Shown piece by piece: positions 17,054 through 24,759 of a DNA stretch of 33,165 nucleotides. The position numbers were made by a program, and so were the translations under genes. Source of the DNA: Ruminococcus sp. Its GTDB lineage: Bacteria > Bacillota > Clostridia > Oscillospirales > Ruminococcaceae. The stretch is from positions 1 to 33,165 of the forward strand of contig JAFXXD010000011.1 of assembly GCA_017542475.1 (NCBI GenBank), given 5' to 3'. A model generated the notes under the pieces. The model searched no databases and had not been told where the DNA came from. It saw only the letters and a list, made by a program, of their open reading frames with translations. Within the stretch, counting starts at the first letter, position 1. Each line of letters begins with the position of its first letter.

Positions 17054-17542
17054 TTACTTACCGAACTGCCGTTCATTATTCCTGTGTACTGTTTTCTGAG
17101 CGACATTGTTATTGTTTTCCGGTAATCCCATTCTTTTATTTACTTCGTTCAATTCCATTTTCGCAGATGCAGATGTTGCGTTCAGAGTTTCCTGATGTAT
17201 TTTATCACACATCGTTACAAGGTCGCCGGCTTTTTTTATTCCATTGAGCATTGCTTGCAGGTCTCTGCGTTCCTTGATCTTGTTTTTCTCCCCTATGAAG
17301 GCTTCACCTATAGTCTTGTATTTATATTCCACATTGTCCTTAACGAGCTCGGTTAAATTCGGAGCCTTCGGTTTTTTAAACATATTAGGTCTTGCGATAA
17401 CATCCGCTATCACTTCTTTCAGCTGCTTCTTGAGATCATCGACATTCGCCTGCGGATCGCGCTCGATCGCTGCTTCATGGATCGCAGCAAGGCTATCCTG
17501 CGGATCCTTCAGAACGATATTCTTTTTTGAGTAGCTGTACAA
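17054..17542 (-). pseudogene. AT-rich orphan ORF, probably a C-terminal gene remnant
   Basis: From about 17542 to the stop at 17054 the minus strand encodes 162 charged, helical residues (for example DDLKKQLKEVIADVIARPNMFKKPKAP and ELNEVNKRMGLPENNNN). I do not recognise the family; there are no membrane segments. No ATG precedes residue 60; the only upstream start is a TTG at 17542 inside a direct repeat, and the open frame then runs meaninglessly through repeats and the tRNA. A run of six A in the sense strand near the 5' end could mark a frameshift (an ATG lies in another frame just upstream). Its base composition is visibly lower in GC than the neighbours. A truncated, horizontally acquired gene is the simplest reading. 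Confidence 0.4.
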
Positions 17543-17739
17543 ACTTCCGTCCCATAAGAAGTAAGCGAGGTTGCGAGCGGCAGCGTGAATTGCCCGCGGG
17601 GGCTCCCCGCCGAGTTTGCGAGCGACAGCGTAAACTGCACTCCTGCTCGAAAATAAAAAAGTCGCATTGGTTACAATGTGACTTTCGCGACAATAAACTT
17701 CCGTCCCATAAGAAGTAAGCGAGTTTACGAGCGGCAGCG
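17541..17739. repeat. Direct repeats around the tRNA-Leu terminator
   Basis: A 45-bp segment at 17541-17585 recurs at 17695-17739 with two differences. A related 28-bp core (CGAGTTTGCGAGCGACAGCG and variants) also occurs at 17611-17638. The copies flank a terminator and end next to the tRNA and the orphan gene fragment. They may be a mobile or recombination-prone intergenic repeat. Confidence 0.8.
17651..17685 (-). terminator. Terminator of tRNA-Leu(CAA)
   Basis: On the minus strand a 12-bp stem with one mismatch (AAAGTCACATTG, loop TAAC, CAATGCGACTTT; 17658-17685) runs straight into a T-rich tail. It lies about 80 bp after the tRNA. Confidence 0.8.
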
Positions 17740-17767
17740 CGAATCGGGGTCGAGCGGACACCGCTCG

Positions 17768-17851
17768 TGGTGCCGAAGACGGGACTTGAACCCGTACACA
17801 TTGCTGCGGCAGATTTTGAGTCTGCTGTGTCTGCCATTCCACCACTTCGGC
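17768..17851 (-). tRNA. tRNA-Leu(CAA)
   Basis: The minus strand folds into a class II tRNA with acceptor GCCGAAG/CTTCGGC, loop CTCAAAA giving anticodon CAA, a long variable arm, T-loop GGTTCAAGTCC and an encoded CCA (17768-17770). It decodes UUG. Class II shape and anticodon agree on leucine. Confidence 0.96.
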
Positions 17852-17867
17852 GTGATGTACGGTATAG

Positions 17868-17896
17868 ATTATACCATACATCGTAAAATATGTCAA
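17868..17896 (-). promoter_or_regulatory. Perfect consensus promoter of tRNA-Leu
   Basis: TTGACA (17891-17896) and TATAAT (17868-17873) separated by exactly 17 bp. The -35 box overlaps the stop codon of the amidohydrolase (17893-17895), so the gene end and the promoter share bases. Confidence 0.9.
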
Positions 17897-18711
17897 GTAT
17901 TGAGCCCGTAGAAGCGCTTGAAATTTTCGGCGAGGATGAGCCTGTTCTCCTCGTCGGAGAAGCCGCAGAGGAGGAAGCGTTCGAGCTCGTCGCGGTGGTC
18001 CCACATGGGGAAATCGCAGCCGAACAGAGCATTTTCGACGCCGTACATACGGATTATCTCGGCGGCACGCTGAGGCGACATAAAGGGCATGGAGCTGCTG
18101 ATATCTATGCAGAGGTTCTCGTATTTGCGCGGCAGGAGCTCCACAGCCTGATCCCAGCTCTGATAGCCGCCCATATGAGCCGCCTGCACCTTGAGCTTGG
18201 GGAAGTTTTTGCAGATATTGGCGATACGGGCTGGCGAGGAGTAGTCGTACCTGTTGTCGCCGCAGTGTATCATCAGCGGGAGCTCGCCCTCCATCAGCTC
18301 ATAAATTTTGAAAGCCTCGGGGGAGTCGGCATTGAAGCGCTGGAAATCGGGGTGGAGCTTGACTCCGTGCAGCCCGAGAGCCTTTATCTGCGCGATATCG
18401 CCTTCAAGGTCGTCGGAGTCGGCGTGTGTCGTACCGAGACCGTAATATTCGGGGTGGATAGTGCACTCGGTAGAGATAAAGCTGTTGATATTGCGAATCT
18501 GGTGGGGAGAAGTAGCGGTCGAGCAGACGAGGTACTTGGCAACGCCAATTTTGCTGCCGCTCTCGATGAGCTTGCTGCTTATGCCGCAGCCTCTCATAGG
18601 TATATCGTAGAAATGACCTATATTAATGGTAGCGTTCTCGGCTATCTTCTCGGGGAAGATATGGGCGTGAGCGTCGATTATCTCATATTTTTCGTAAACC
18701 TCGGGATTCAT
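17893..18711 (-). CDS. Amidohydrolase family metal-dependent hydrolase (COG2159-like)
   Basis: A 272-residue TIM-barrel hydrolase. Metal-binding signatures are visible in order: H15-A-H17 in IIDAHAHIFP, KLHPDFQ, MIHCGD, AAHMGG and the C-terminal FGCDFPMWD. This group cleaves C-N or C-C bonds of varied small molecules; the substrate cannot be told from sequence. The ATG at 18711 has an AAGGAG ribosome site, whereas the upstream in-frame ATG at 18756 lies at the -10 box of the promoter. It is monocistronic with its own promoter. Confidence 0.9.
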   Translation of the reverse strand: MNPEVYEKYEIIDAHAHIFPEKIAENATINIGHFYDIPMRGCGISSKLIESGSKIGVAKYLVCSTATSPHQIRNINSFISTECTIHPEYYGLGTTHADSDDLEGDIAQIKALGLHGVKLHPDFQRFNADSPEAFKIYELMEGELPLMIHCGDNRYDYSSPARIANICKNFPKLKVQAAHMGGYQSWDQAVELLPRKYENLCIDISSSMPFMSPQRAAEIIRMYGVENALFGCDFPMWDHRDELERFLLCGFSDEENRLILAENFKRFYGLNT

Positions 18712-18744
18712 TATAAAACTCCTTGCATAAAAATTCCAGAGTAT

Positions 18745-18773
18745 ATTATATATCAAAAGTCTGCACTTGTCAA
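18745..18773 (-). promoter_or_regulatory. Amidohydrolase promoter (consensus)
   Basis: TTGACA (18768-18773) and TATAAT (18745-18750) with 17-bp spacing, about 35 bp before the start codon. Both boxes match consensus perfectly. Confidence 0.85.
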
Positions 18774-18810
18774 ATATGATATATTTATAAAGAGCTATCA
18801 GAACTCAGAT

Positions 18811-18931
18811 TGTAGGGACGACCATTGGTCGTCCGCATATTCCGTTCCGAACGCTGTTTTCATAATTTCGGACGCGCAATGCGCGTCCCTACACGTGTAA
18901 ATACAAAGGGCGCACACTGTGCGCCCCTGCA
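18811..18931. repeat. MITE-like palindromic repeat, copy A
   Basis: Three palindromes in a row: TGTAGGGACGACCATTGGTCGTCCG region (18811-18835), a GCGCGTCC/GGACGCGC palindrome (18869-18893) and GGGCGCACACTGTGCGCCCC (18908-18927). The first block recurs exactly at 30671-30695. The ends begin with TGTAGGG and finish with CCCTGCA, resembling terminal inverted repeats. No ORF inside. The rest of this intergenic stretch to 19072 is AT-rich, with only a weak hairpin near 19040. Confidence 0.75.
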
Positions 18932-19072
18932 AAGCTGTCCTGTTGAACAAAAAACTGCAAACCAAAAATGGTTGCTATTTGTGCAGGTCTACAAAGCTGA
19001 AAAATATTTTTCCGATAATCAACGGTTTTCCATTGAAAAAGCGGCGATTTCCGCCCCCTTATAGAAGGACGC

Positions 19073-19597
19073 TTACGGCTGCACCTTACCCTTGCGGTAT
19101 CTTCCGAAGAAGATGCCGTCGTCCACGTACTTCGATGTCTCGGAGACCCACATCGGGAACTGTCCCGTTGCGAGGGCTGTCTGCCCGTTGAGCATACCCG
19201 TGTGGAAGGAGATGTGCCTAAACTGTCTCAGCACGAGCTCCATACGCGTGTAGCGGCAGTTTTCGGGCTTTTCGTACAGCATATCGTCGGTGAGGGTGTC
19301 GAGGTAGTCGAGCGTTTTCTTCTCGACAGCGTCGAGATACTCAAGGAGCTGTTCGTCCGTGAGCACCACATCGCTCGGATTATCGGGGTTGTCCAAGCCC
19401 TCGACGTGGAAAGCTGGCTCCTCGTAGACATTGGGGTTGATGAACCACTTGTCAGCCGAATGTATCGCGTGGTAAGCCCACCTCCAGCACGGAGCGCCGC
19501 AGCACAGAGCGTCCCTGTCGTAGGTGCGCAGAGACGTCCTTATATTGAGAAAATTCGGGACTACAACGTCCTTGATTATCATACAGAGCTCATTCAT
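19073..19597 (-). CDS. DinB family protein
   Basis: A 174-residue four-helix-bundle protein. Likely metal-binding histidines are H46 (AYHAIHSADKW), H128 and H132 (RHISFHTGMLNG), the spacing seen in DinB/YfiT proteins. Some members are thiol-dependent transferases (bacillithiol or mycothiol), others have no known role. It is the last gene of the polyamine-centred cluster, 12 bp after the GNAT gene. Ribosome site AAGAGG. Confidence 0.85.
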   Translation of the reverse strand: MNELCMIIKDVVVPNFLNIRTSLRTYDRDALCCGAPCWRWAYHAIHSADKWFINPNVYEEPAFHVEGLDNPDNPSDVVLTDEQLLEYLDAVEKKTLDYLDTLTDDMLYEKPENCRYTRMELVLRQFRHISFHTGMLNGQTALATGQFPMWVSETSKYVDDGIFFGRYRKGKVQP

Positions 19598-19609
19598 ATC
19601 GTTCGCCTC

Positions 19610-20098
19610 TTATAATGTGTGGTAGTACGGGCAGATATTCGCATACGAGCCGTCCTTCATACGGAAGCCTGCGGGAATTGTCCCGAGCTGGACGAATCCG
19701 AGCTTCTCGTATAGGTGGCGTGCGTAGATATTCGACTCCACCACGGCGTTGAACTGCAATATGCGAAAGCCCTGTCTTTTCGCCTGTTTGAGGCTGTCGA
19801 GCACGAGCCGCTCGCCTATGTGGTGACCGCGGCTGTTCTTGCTGACGGCATAGCTCGCGTTGCAGATGTGACCGCATCTCCCGACATTGTTGGGGTGGAG
19901 GATATACAGCCCGATGACGTCGCCGTAGTTGTTCTTGGCGACGGCGCAGTAGGTCTGCGCACCGAAGAAGTTCTTGCCCGAGTGCGGAGTGAGAATCTGC
20001 TCCTGCGGGAAGGCGATACCCTCCTCGACGATCTCGTTCCATATCCTTATCATCTTCGGGACGTCCTCGTTATCGTACTGCGATATCGTAATGCTCAT
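19610..20098 (-). CDS. GNAT family N-acetyltransferase
   Basis: 162 residues with the GNAT core: GLYILHPNN, SYAVSKNSRGHHIGERLV (acetyl-CoA loop R-G-H-H-I-G) and the C-terminal NIYARHLYEKLGFVQLGTIP. The overall pattern resembles PhnO/L-methionine-sulfoximine-type acetyltransferases. It lies 14 bp after the carboxynorspermidine decarboxylase gene, so a polyamine or related amine acceptor is possible but unproven. ATG follows AAAAGGTG. Confidence 0.9.
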   Translation of the reverse strand: MSITISQYDNEDVPKMIRIWNEIVEEGIAFPQEQILTPHSGKNFFGAQTYCAVAKNNYGDVIGLYILHPNNVGRCGHICNASYAVSKNSRGHHIGERLVLDSLKQAKRQGFRILQFNAVVESNIYARHLYEKLGFVQLGTIPAGFRMKDGSYANICPYYHTL

Positions 20099-20112
20099 AT
20101 AATCACACCTTT

Positions 20113-21252
20113 TTAGAGCCTGCCGCGGAAATCCTCATAGCCGAATCCACGCAGAGTCTCAGTATTTCCGCCGCTTTTGAGAAGCAGTATCGACGGCAGC
20201 GGCATACCGTTGAACGTGTTGTTCTTGACCATTGAATAAATCGCCATATCCTCGAAAACAAGCCTGTCGCCTATGCGGAGCGGCTCGTCGAAGGAGTAGA
20301 CACCGATGGAATCGCCCGCGAGGCAGGTCTGCGAGCCGAGCCTGTACGAATACGGCTTCTCGCCCTGTACACCGCTGTTTCTGAGCGGCGGACGGTACGG
20401 CATTTCGAGCACATCGGGCATATGGCAGGCAGCGGACGTGTCGAGTATGGCAATGGGCATATCATTTTCGGTGAGGTCTAGCACCTCCGTCACGAGGTAG
20501 CCCGCATTCAGCGCGATAGCTTCACCGGGTTCGAGGAAGACCTCCAGCCCGAACCTGTCCTGCAACAGCCTGATACAGCGTTCAAGCCGCGGTATATCGT
20601 AATCGGGACGGGTTATGTGATGACCTCCGCCGAGGTTTATCCACTCCATTTTTTCAAGGATGTCCGCGAACTTCTCAATAAGGGCATTGAGAGTGCTTTC
20701 GAGGTCGTCGGAGTTCTGCTCGCAGAGGGTGTGCATATGCAGACCTGTCACTCCCGCGAGGTCGTCGGTGCGGAAGTTTTTCCGCGTGATACCGAGTCTT
20801 GAAGCAGGGGAGCAGGGGTCGTATATCTCGTGACCCTCCTGCGTGGAGAATTCGGGGTTAATGCGCAGACCAATCTTCTTGCCCGCTTTGAGCACTCTGT
20901 CCCTGTAGCGGTCGAGCTGCGAGAACGAGTTGAAGATGATGTGTCCGCAGTAAGAGACTATCTCGTCGAACTCATTATCGCGGTATGCTGCGGAGAACAC
21001 GTGATTCTCCTTACCCATTTCCTCATAGCCGAGCCTTGCCTCAAAAAGTCCGCTGCAAGCCGTGCCGTCGAGGTACTCCGCAATGAGCGGATAGACGTGA
21101 TAGCACGAGAAAGCCTTCTGCGCGAGAAGAATCTTCGCACCCGTTCTTTCGCGGACGCCTCTGAGTATCTCAAGATTACGGACAAGCGCCGACTCGTCCA
21201 CTATATAGCAGGGAGTCGGCACCTTGCCGATTATATTGCTTAAATCAGTCAT
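20113..21252 (-). CDS. nspC: Carboxynorspermidine/carboxyspermidine decarboxylase
   Basis: A 379-residue PLP enzyme of the alanine-racemase-fold decarboxylases. K46 (LLAQKAFSC) is the expected PLP lysine; HTLCEQ, NLGGGHHI, EPGEA and the strongly characteristic SAACHMPDVLEMPYRPP are present. It decarboxylates carboxyspermidine to spermidine, the second step after the dehydrogenase encoded at 21576-22778. The start overlaps the YbjQ stop as ATGA, so translation is probably coupled. A carboxyaminopropylagmatine decarboxylase role, known for relatives, is also possible given speA and speB nearby. Confidence 0.94.
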   Translation of the reverse strand: MTDLSNIIGKVPTPCYIVDESALVRNLEILRGVRERTGAKILLAQKAFSCYHVYPLIAEYLDGTACSGLFEARLGYEEMGKENHVFSAAYRDNEFDEIVSYCGHIIFNSFSQLDRYRDRVLKAGKKIGLRINPEFSTQEGHEIYDPCSPASRLGITRKNFRTDDLAGVTGLHMHTLCEQNSDDLESTLNALIEKFADILEKMEWINLGGGHHITRPDYDIPRLERCIRLLQDRFGLEVFLEPGEAIALNAGYLVTEVLDLTENDMPIAILDTSAACHMPDVLEMPYRPPLRNSGVQGEKPYSYRLGSQTCLAGDSIGVYSFDEPLRIGDRLVFEDMAIYSMVKNNTFNGMPLPSILLLKSGGNTETLRGFGYEDFRGRL

Positions 21253-21560
21253 ATAAACTTAACGGCTGTGCCGTATGCATAGACGTTGACAATGCTGTTT
21301 GAAGCCTCGGAGATTACGCACCTGTAGCCTACGATAGCGTCGGCGTTCTCCCTGATAGCCTGCTGTATGAGCTTGCCCTTCGCGACCTGACACGCATTCA
21401 TGATATTCTCCGTGTAGGAGTCGAGCTCGCCGCCCTGTCCGAAGGCATTCAGCGCACCGAGCCCCTTCGAGAAGTTGATGAGCTGGGAAACAGCTCCGTC
21501 AACAAGCCCTATCTCCTCGATATTTCTGCCGTTTATCGTATCTGTTGAAACTATAAGCAT
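21249..21560 (-). CDS. YbjQ/UPF0145 family protein
   Basis: A 103-residue protein with the family pattern: beta strand MLIVSTDTI, NFSKGLGALNAFGQGGE, and NADAIVGYRCVIS. The family forms pentamers and is sometimes labelled heavy-metal-binding; its function is unknown. It lies between the dehydrogenase and decarboxylase of the carboxyspermidine route, 15 bp after one and overlapping the other by 4 bp. Ribosome site AAGGAG. Confidence 0.92.
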   Translation of the reverse strand: MLIVSTDTINGRNIEEIGLVDGAVSQLINFSKGLGALNAFGQGGELDSYTENIMNACQVAKGKLIQQAIRENADAIVGYRCVISEASNSIVNVYAYGTAVKFI

Positions 21561-21575
21561 AGTGATTCTCCTTTA

Positions 21576-22778
21576 TCAGTCAACGAGAACAGGGTCAAAG
21601 TCCTCTTCCCAGGGAAGTCCCCACTTGTTGAGGGCGTCCATGAACGGGTCGGGGTCGAACTCCTCAATGTTGTAGACGCCCGCGCCGCTCCAAACACCTG
21701 TCATAATGAGCATAGCGCCTATCATAGCGGGAACGCCCGTAGTGTAGGAGATAGCCTGCGAGCCTACCTCGCGGTAGCACTCCTGATGGTCGCAGATGTT
21801 GTAGAGGTAGTAGTTCTTGTCCTTGCCGTCCTTCTTTCCGCGGAAGATACAGCCGATGTTGGTCTTGCCGACAGTTCTCGGACCGAGCGAAGCAGGGTCG
21901 GGGAGAACAGCCTTCAGGAACTGGAGCGGAACTATCTCCTTGCCCTCGTACATAATGGGCTCGATGGAGGTCATACCCACGTTTTCAAGGCACTTGAGGT
22001 GTGTGAGGTAGCTCTGACCGAATGTCATAAAGAAGCGTATGCGCTTGATGCCCTTGATGTTGATAGCGAGGGACTCGAGCTCCTCGTGGTGGAGGAGGTA
22101 CATATCCTTCTCGCCGACGCCCTTGAAGTTGTAGACACGCTTTATCTCCATGGGCTCGGTCTCTACCCACTTGCCGTCCTCGATGTAGCTTCCCTTCGCG
22201 GAAACCTCGCGGATGTTTATCTCGGGGTTGAAGTTGGTCGCGAACGGGTAGCCGTGGTCGCCGCCGTTGCAGTCGAGGATGTCGATGTAGTTTATCTCGT
22301 CGAACTGGTGCTTCATCGCATAGGCGGAGAATACTCCCGTAACGCCGGGGTCGAAGCCGCTTCCGAGGAGAGCTGTTATGCCAGCCTCTCTGAACTTCTC
22401 GCGGTAAGCCCACTGCCACTTGTATTCGAACTTAGCCGTGTCGAGCGGCTCGTAGTTGGCGGTATCGACGTAGTGGGTCTTTGTCGCGAGGCAGGCGTCC
22501 ATTATCGTGAGGTCCTGATAGGGGAGCGCGAGGTTGAGGACAACATCGGGCTTGTAGCTGTTGATAAGTGCAACGAGCTCGTCTACGTTGTCGGCATTTA
22601 CCTGTGCTGTCTCAATGACAGTTTTGGTCGTGGGCTGTAGCTTCTCCTTGAGCGCGTCACACTTGGATTTGGTGCGGCTCGCGATCATAATGCCCTCGAA
22701 TACGTCGCTGTTCTGGCAGCACTTGTGGATAGCCACGGACGCAACTCCGCCGCAGCCGATGATCATACATTTTCCCAT
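21576..22778 (-). CDS. Carboxynorspermidine/carboxyspermidine dehydrogenase (saccharopine-dehydrogenase family)
   Basis: A 400-residue NAD(P)H enzyme. The Rossmann motif GCGGVASVA is at residues 8-16, and LGSGFDPGVTGVFSAYAMK, DCNGGDHGYPFATNFNPEINIREVS and the C-terminal GVPAMIGAMLIMTGVW are typical of the carboxynorspermidine group rather than lysine-pathway enzymes. It reductively couples aspartate semialdehyde to an amine: putrescine (giving carboxyspermidine) or, in related enzymes, diaminopropane or agmatine. Substrate choice is not visible. A GGAGG site precedes the ATG. Runs with YbjQ and nspC. Confidence 0.93.
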   Translation of the reverse strand: MGKCMIIGCGGVASVAIHKCCQNSDVFEGIMIASRTKSKCDALKEKLQPTTKTVIETAQVNADNVDELVALINSYKPDVVLNLALPYQDLTIMDACLATKTHYVDTANYEPLDTAKFEYKWQWAYREKFREAGITALLGSGFDPGVTGVFSAYAMKHQFDEINYIDILDCNGGDHGYPFATNFNPEINIREVSAKGSYIEDGKWVETEPMEIKRVYNFKGVGEKDMYLLHHEELESLAINIKGIKRIRFFMTFGQSYLTHLKCLENVGMTSIEPIMYEGKEIVPLQFLKAVLPDPASLGPRTVGKTNIGCIFRGKKDGKDKNYYLYNICDHQECYREVGSQAISYTTGVPAMIGAMLIMTGVWSGAGVYNIEEFDPDPFMDALNKWGLPWEEDFDPVLVD

Positions 22779-22806
22779 TTTTTATTCCTCCGTAACTTAA
22801 AAATTA

Positions 22807-23196
22807 TTATATTGTTTTTGTGAATAACCATAATAAGACCACGCCCGAGCCGCTGAAAAGCAGCAGGAAAGCTACCATCGGAAGAGTCTCCTTCGGGCAG
22901 TAGAATTTTTCGGGTCTGTTCGGGTTTATCAGGAGCTCGACCGTGTCACCGATATTGAATCGTCGGATAAACGAGGCATACGTGCTTTTTTGTCTATAGT
23001 CGACGCCCTCGTAGTAGTAGGCGTAAACAGGATAGCTCGCTCTTCCGCCGTCGGAGTCTGCCTGATAAACGATATCGACGACCTCAGCCTCGACTCTCTC
23101 CGTACATTTCAGCCTGTGTATTATCCGCTCTATCAGCCCGAGAGCACCCAAGGCAATGAATATACTCGGAAAAACAATGCTTAATATCCTTGACAT
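22807..23196 (-). CDS. DUF3592 membrane protein
   Basis: 129 residues with two membrane helices (about 5-25 and 104-124) enclosing a beta-rich loop with the DUF3592 pattern: VEAEVVDI, YPVYAYYYEGVDY and GDTVELLINPNRPEKFY. Function unknown. Second of two such proteins in the cluster, 28 bp before the dehydrogenase gene. Confidence 0.82.
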   Translation of the reverse strand: MSRILSIVFPSIFIALGALGLIERIIHRLKCTERVEAEVVDIVYQADSDGGRASYPVYAYYYEGVDYRQKSTYASFIRRFNIGDTVELLINPNRPEKFYCPKETLPMVAFLLLFSGSGVVLLWLFTKTI

Positions 23197-23200
23197 ATTA

Positions 23201-23296
23201 TCATCCTGCTTCGTTTGAAAATATCAGCTTCATTGGACTGAATGCCGAAGTGCTGTCGGTGAGCCCGTCTGTGGTCTGTGCTCTGTAAATGTTCAT
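23201..23296 (-). CDS. Candidate small protein, 31 residues
   Basis: An ATG at 23296 opens a 31-codon frame (MNIYRAQTTDGLTDSTSAFS...) ending with TGA at 23201. AGAGAGG lies 7 nt upstream. It fills the 113-bp space between the two DUF3592 genes almost exactly: 13 bp after one stop and 4 bp before the next start. The encoded peptide is polar, without a membrane helix. It may be a true small protein or the remnant of a longer gene. Confidence 0.4.
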   Translation of the reverse strand: MNIYRAQTTDGLTDSTSAFSPMKLIFSNEAG

Positions 23297-23309
23297 ATCA
23301 GCGCCTCTC

Positions 23310-23906
23310 TCAGGTCGTATCATTGCCGATGAGCCTGTCAATGCTCCTGTTGAATTCGCGCCGCTTGTAGAGGACGTAGCCGAGAAAGCCGCCCGAGAGC
23401 GCCAGTCCCACGATGAGAAACAGCACCGAATTCCTTTTCTCTACCGTGTATTCGGGGATATACACCCTTGTCGGGTCGTCGGGGTCAACGTATACCGTGA
23501 CCTCACTGCCGCGCGAGAGCTTCCCCTTGCTGTCGGAGTATGAGCTCCCGCGGTGGGTGTACGTCATACCGTCGTAGGTGTAAGAGAATATCGGCGCATA
23601 CACGAGGGACGAGCTCGGGTCGTCGGAATCGGAGTGCATTGAATCGAAGCCGAGCACGACTCCCTCCGTCCGCTCCGTGCAGACCATTTTGTCCCTTGCC
23701 TGCGAGAACAGCCCTAACGCGCCTATGAAGGCGAATGCCAGTCCCGCAAGAATGAACGCTGCCGACATCAGCAGATAGAGCCTGAACATAAAGCGCTTTG
23801 CTGCGCCGAGGTCGCTTTTCATACGCTCCGAGTCGAAGCTGCCGCTTTCGTCGGTATATTTTTCGCGGAGCTCCTCACGGAGCTCGTAGTCCTTCTCGTC
23901 GTCCAT
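23310..23906 (-). CDS. DUF3592 membrane protein with acidic N-terminal extension
   Basis: 198 residues. A charged cytosolic start (MDDEKDYELREELREKY) is followed by a membrane helix (about 42-66), a beta-rich DUF3592 domain (EGVVLGFDS, YAPIFSYTYDGMTYTHRG, GSEVTVYVDPDDPTRVYIPEY) and a second helix (about 160-180). It starts one base after the speB stop, so it shares the operon. The extra N-terminal arm distinguishes it from its 129-residue neighbour. Role unknown. Confidence 0.83.
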   Translation of the reverse strand: MDDEKDYELREELREKYTDESGSFDSERMKSDLGAAKRFMFRLYLLMSAAFILAGLAFAFIGALGLFSQARDKMVCTERTEGVVLGFDSMHSDSDDPSSSLVYAPIFSYTYDGMTYTHRGSSYSDSKGKLSRGSEVTVYVDPDDPTRVYIPEYTVEKRNSVLFLIVGLALSGGFLGYVLYKRREFNRSIDRLIGNDTT

Positions 23907-23907
23907 T

Positions 23908-24759
23908 TTACGAAAGTGCGAGCAGAATCTCGCGTATCACCTTGCAGGCGACAGCTGTGGAAACGCCTGACTGGTCGTAGGTGGGGCTGAGCTCGTTCAC
24001 GTCGCAGCCGACGATGTTGAGCCTGCTGCACACGAGAGTGACAGCCTTCCGCAGCTCGTCGAAGGTGACGCCTCCAGCCTCGGGAGTGCCCGTGCCGGGG
24101 AATACCGACGGGTCGAGGACATCGAGGTCAAGCGTGAAATAAACGTTTTTGCCCTTCAGCTTCTCCACGGTCTCTTCAAGCCCGTCGAAGCTGAATTTGT
24201 GCATTTCCGTGTGCTTGTCCGCGAAGACGAATTCGCCGCGGTCGCCGCTGCGTATGCCGAACTGGAAGATGTGTCCGTCGCCGACAAGCTCGTGACAGCG
24301 CCGCAGTACGCACGCGTGTGACAGCTGCTGACCAAGGTATTCGTCGCGGAGGTCGGCGTGTGCGTCGAAGTGTACGATGTAAAGGTCGTCGTATTTCTCC
24401 TTGACAGCCCTGACCGAGCCGAGCGTGACGAGGTGCTCGCCGCCTATCATAAATGGCAGCTTGCCGTCGGCGAGTATCGTTTCCGAGCGCTGTTTGATGT
24501 CCGCGATAGTGCGTTCCACGCTGCCGAACGGGAGCTCGAGGTCGCCGCTGTCGAAGTAGCTGTAGTCGAGTATATCCCTGTTCTGATAGGGGCTGTAGGT
24601 CTCGATGCCGAAGCTCTCGCTGCGTATCACAGACGGAGCAAATCTCGTGCCCGGGCGGAAGCTCGTAGTTCCGTCAAAGCCCGCGCCGAAGAGGACTATC
24701 TTCGCGTCCTCGTATTCGGCGTCGCAGGCGATAAATGTCTGTACGTTCTTATTCAACAT
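23908..24759 (-). CDS. speB: Agmatinase-family ureohydrolase
   Basis: A 283-residue manganese enzyme. The metal ligands are H109 (GGEHL), D132, H134 and D136 (DAHADLR), and D211 and D213 (LDLDVLDPSVFPGTGTPEAGG). It removes urea from agmatine to give putrescine; homologues act on N1-aminopropylagmatine instead to give spermidine. The ATG at 24759 overlaps the end of speE by 11 nt and has GAGGAG ten bases upstream, inside speE; the longer frame would need a TTG. Tight coupling to speE makes the aminopropylagmatine reaction worth considering. Confidence 0.93.
   Translation of the reverse strand: MLNKNVQTFIACDAEYEDAKIVLFGAGFDGTTSFRPGTRFAPSVIRSESFGIETYSPYQNRDILDYSYFDSGDLELPFGSVERTIADIKQRSETILADGKLPFMIGGEHLVTLGSVRAVKEKYDDLYIVHFDAHADLRDEYLGQQLSHACVLRRCHELVGDGHIFQFGIRSGDRGEFVFADKHTEMHKFSFDGLEETVEKLKGKNVYFTLDLDVLDPSVFPGTGTPEAGGVTFDELRKAVTLVCSRLNIVGCDVNELSPTYDQSGVSTAVACKVIREILLALS

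Noticed and set aside
17543-18004. N-terminal part of the long minus-strand frame that ends at 17054
   Set aside because: It runs through direct repeats, a terminator and a tRNA gene, so it is open by chance; only the distal part was kept as a fragment.
17054-18711. Complete prophage or integrative element at tRNA-Leu
   Set aside because: No integrase, structural or mobilisation genes and no convincing att pair with the tRNA 3' end; at most a scar remains.
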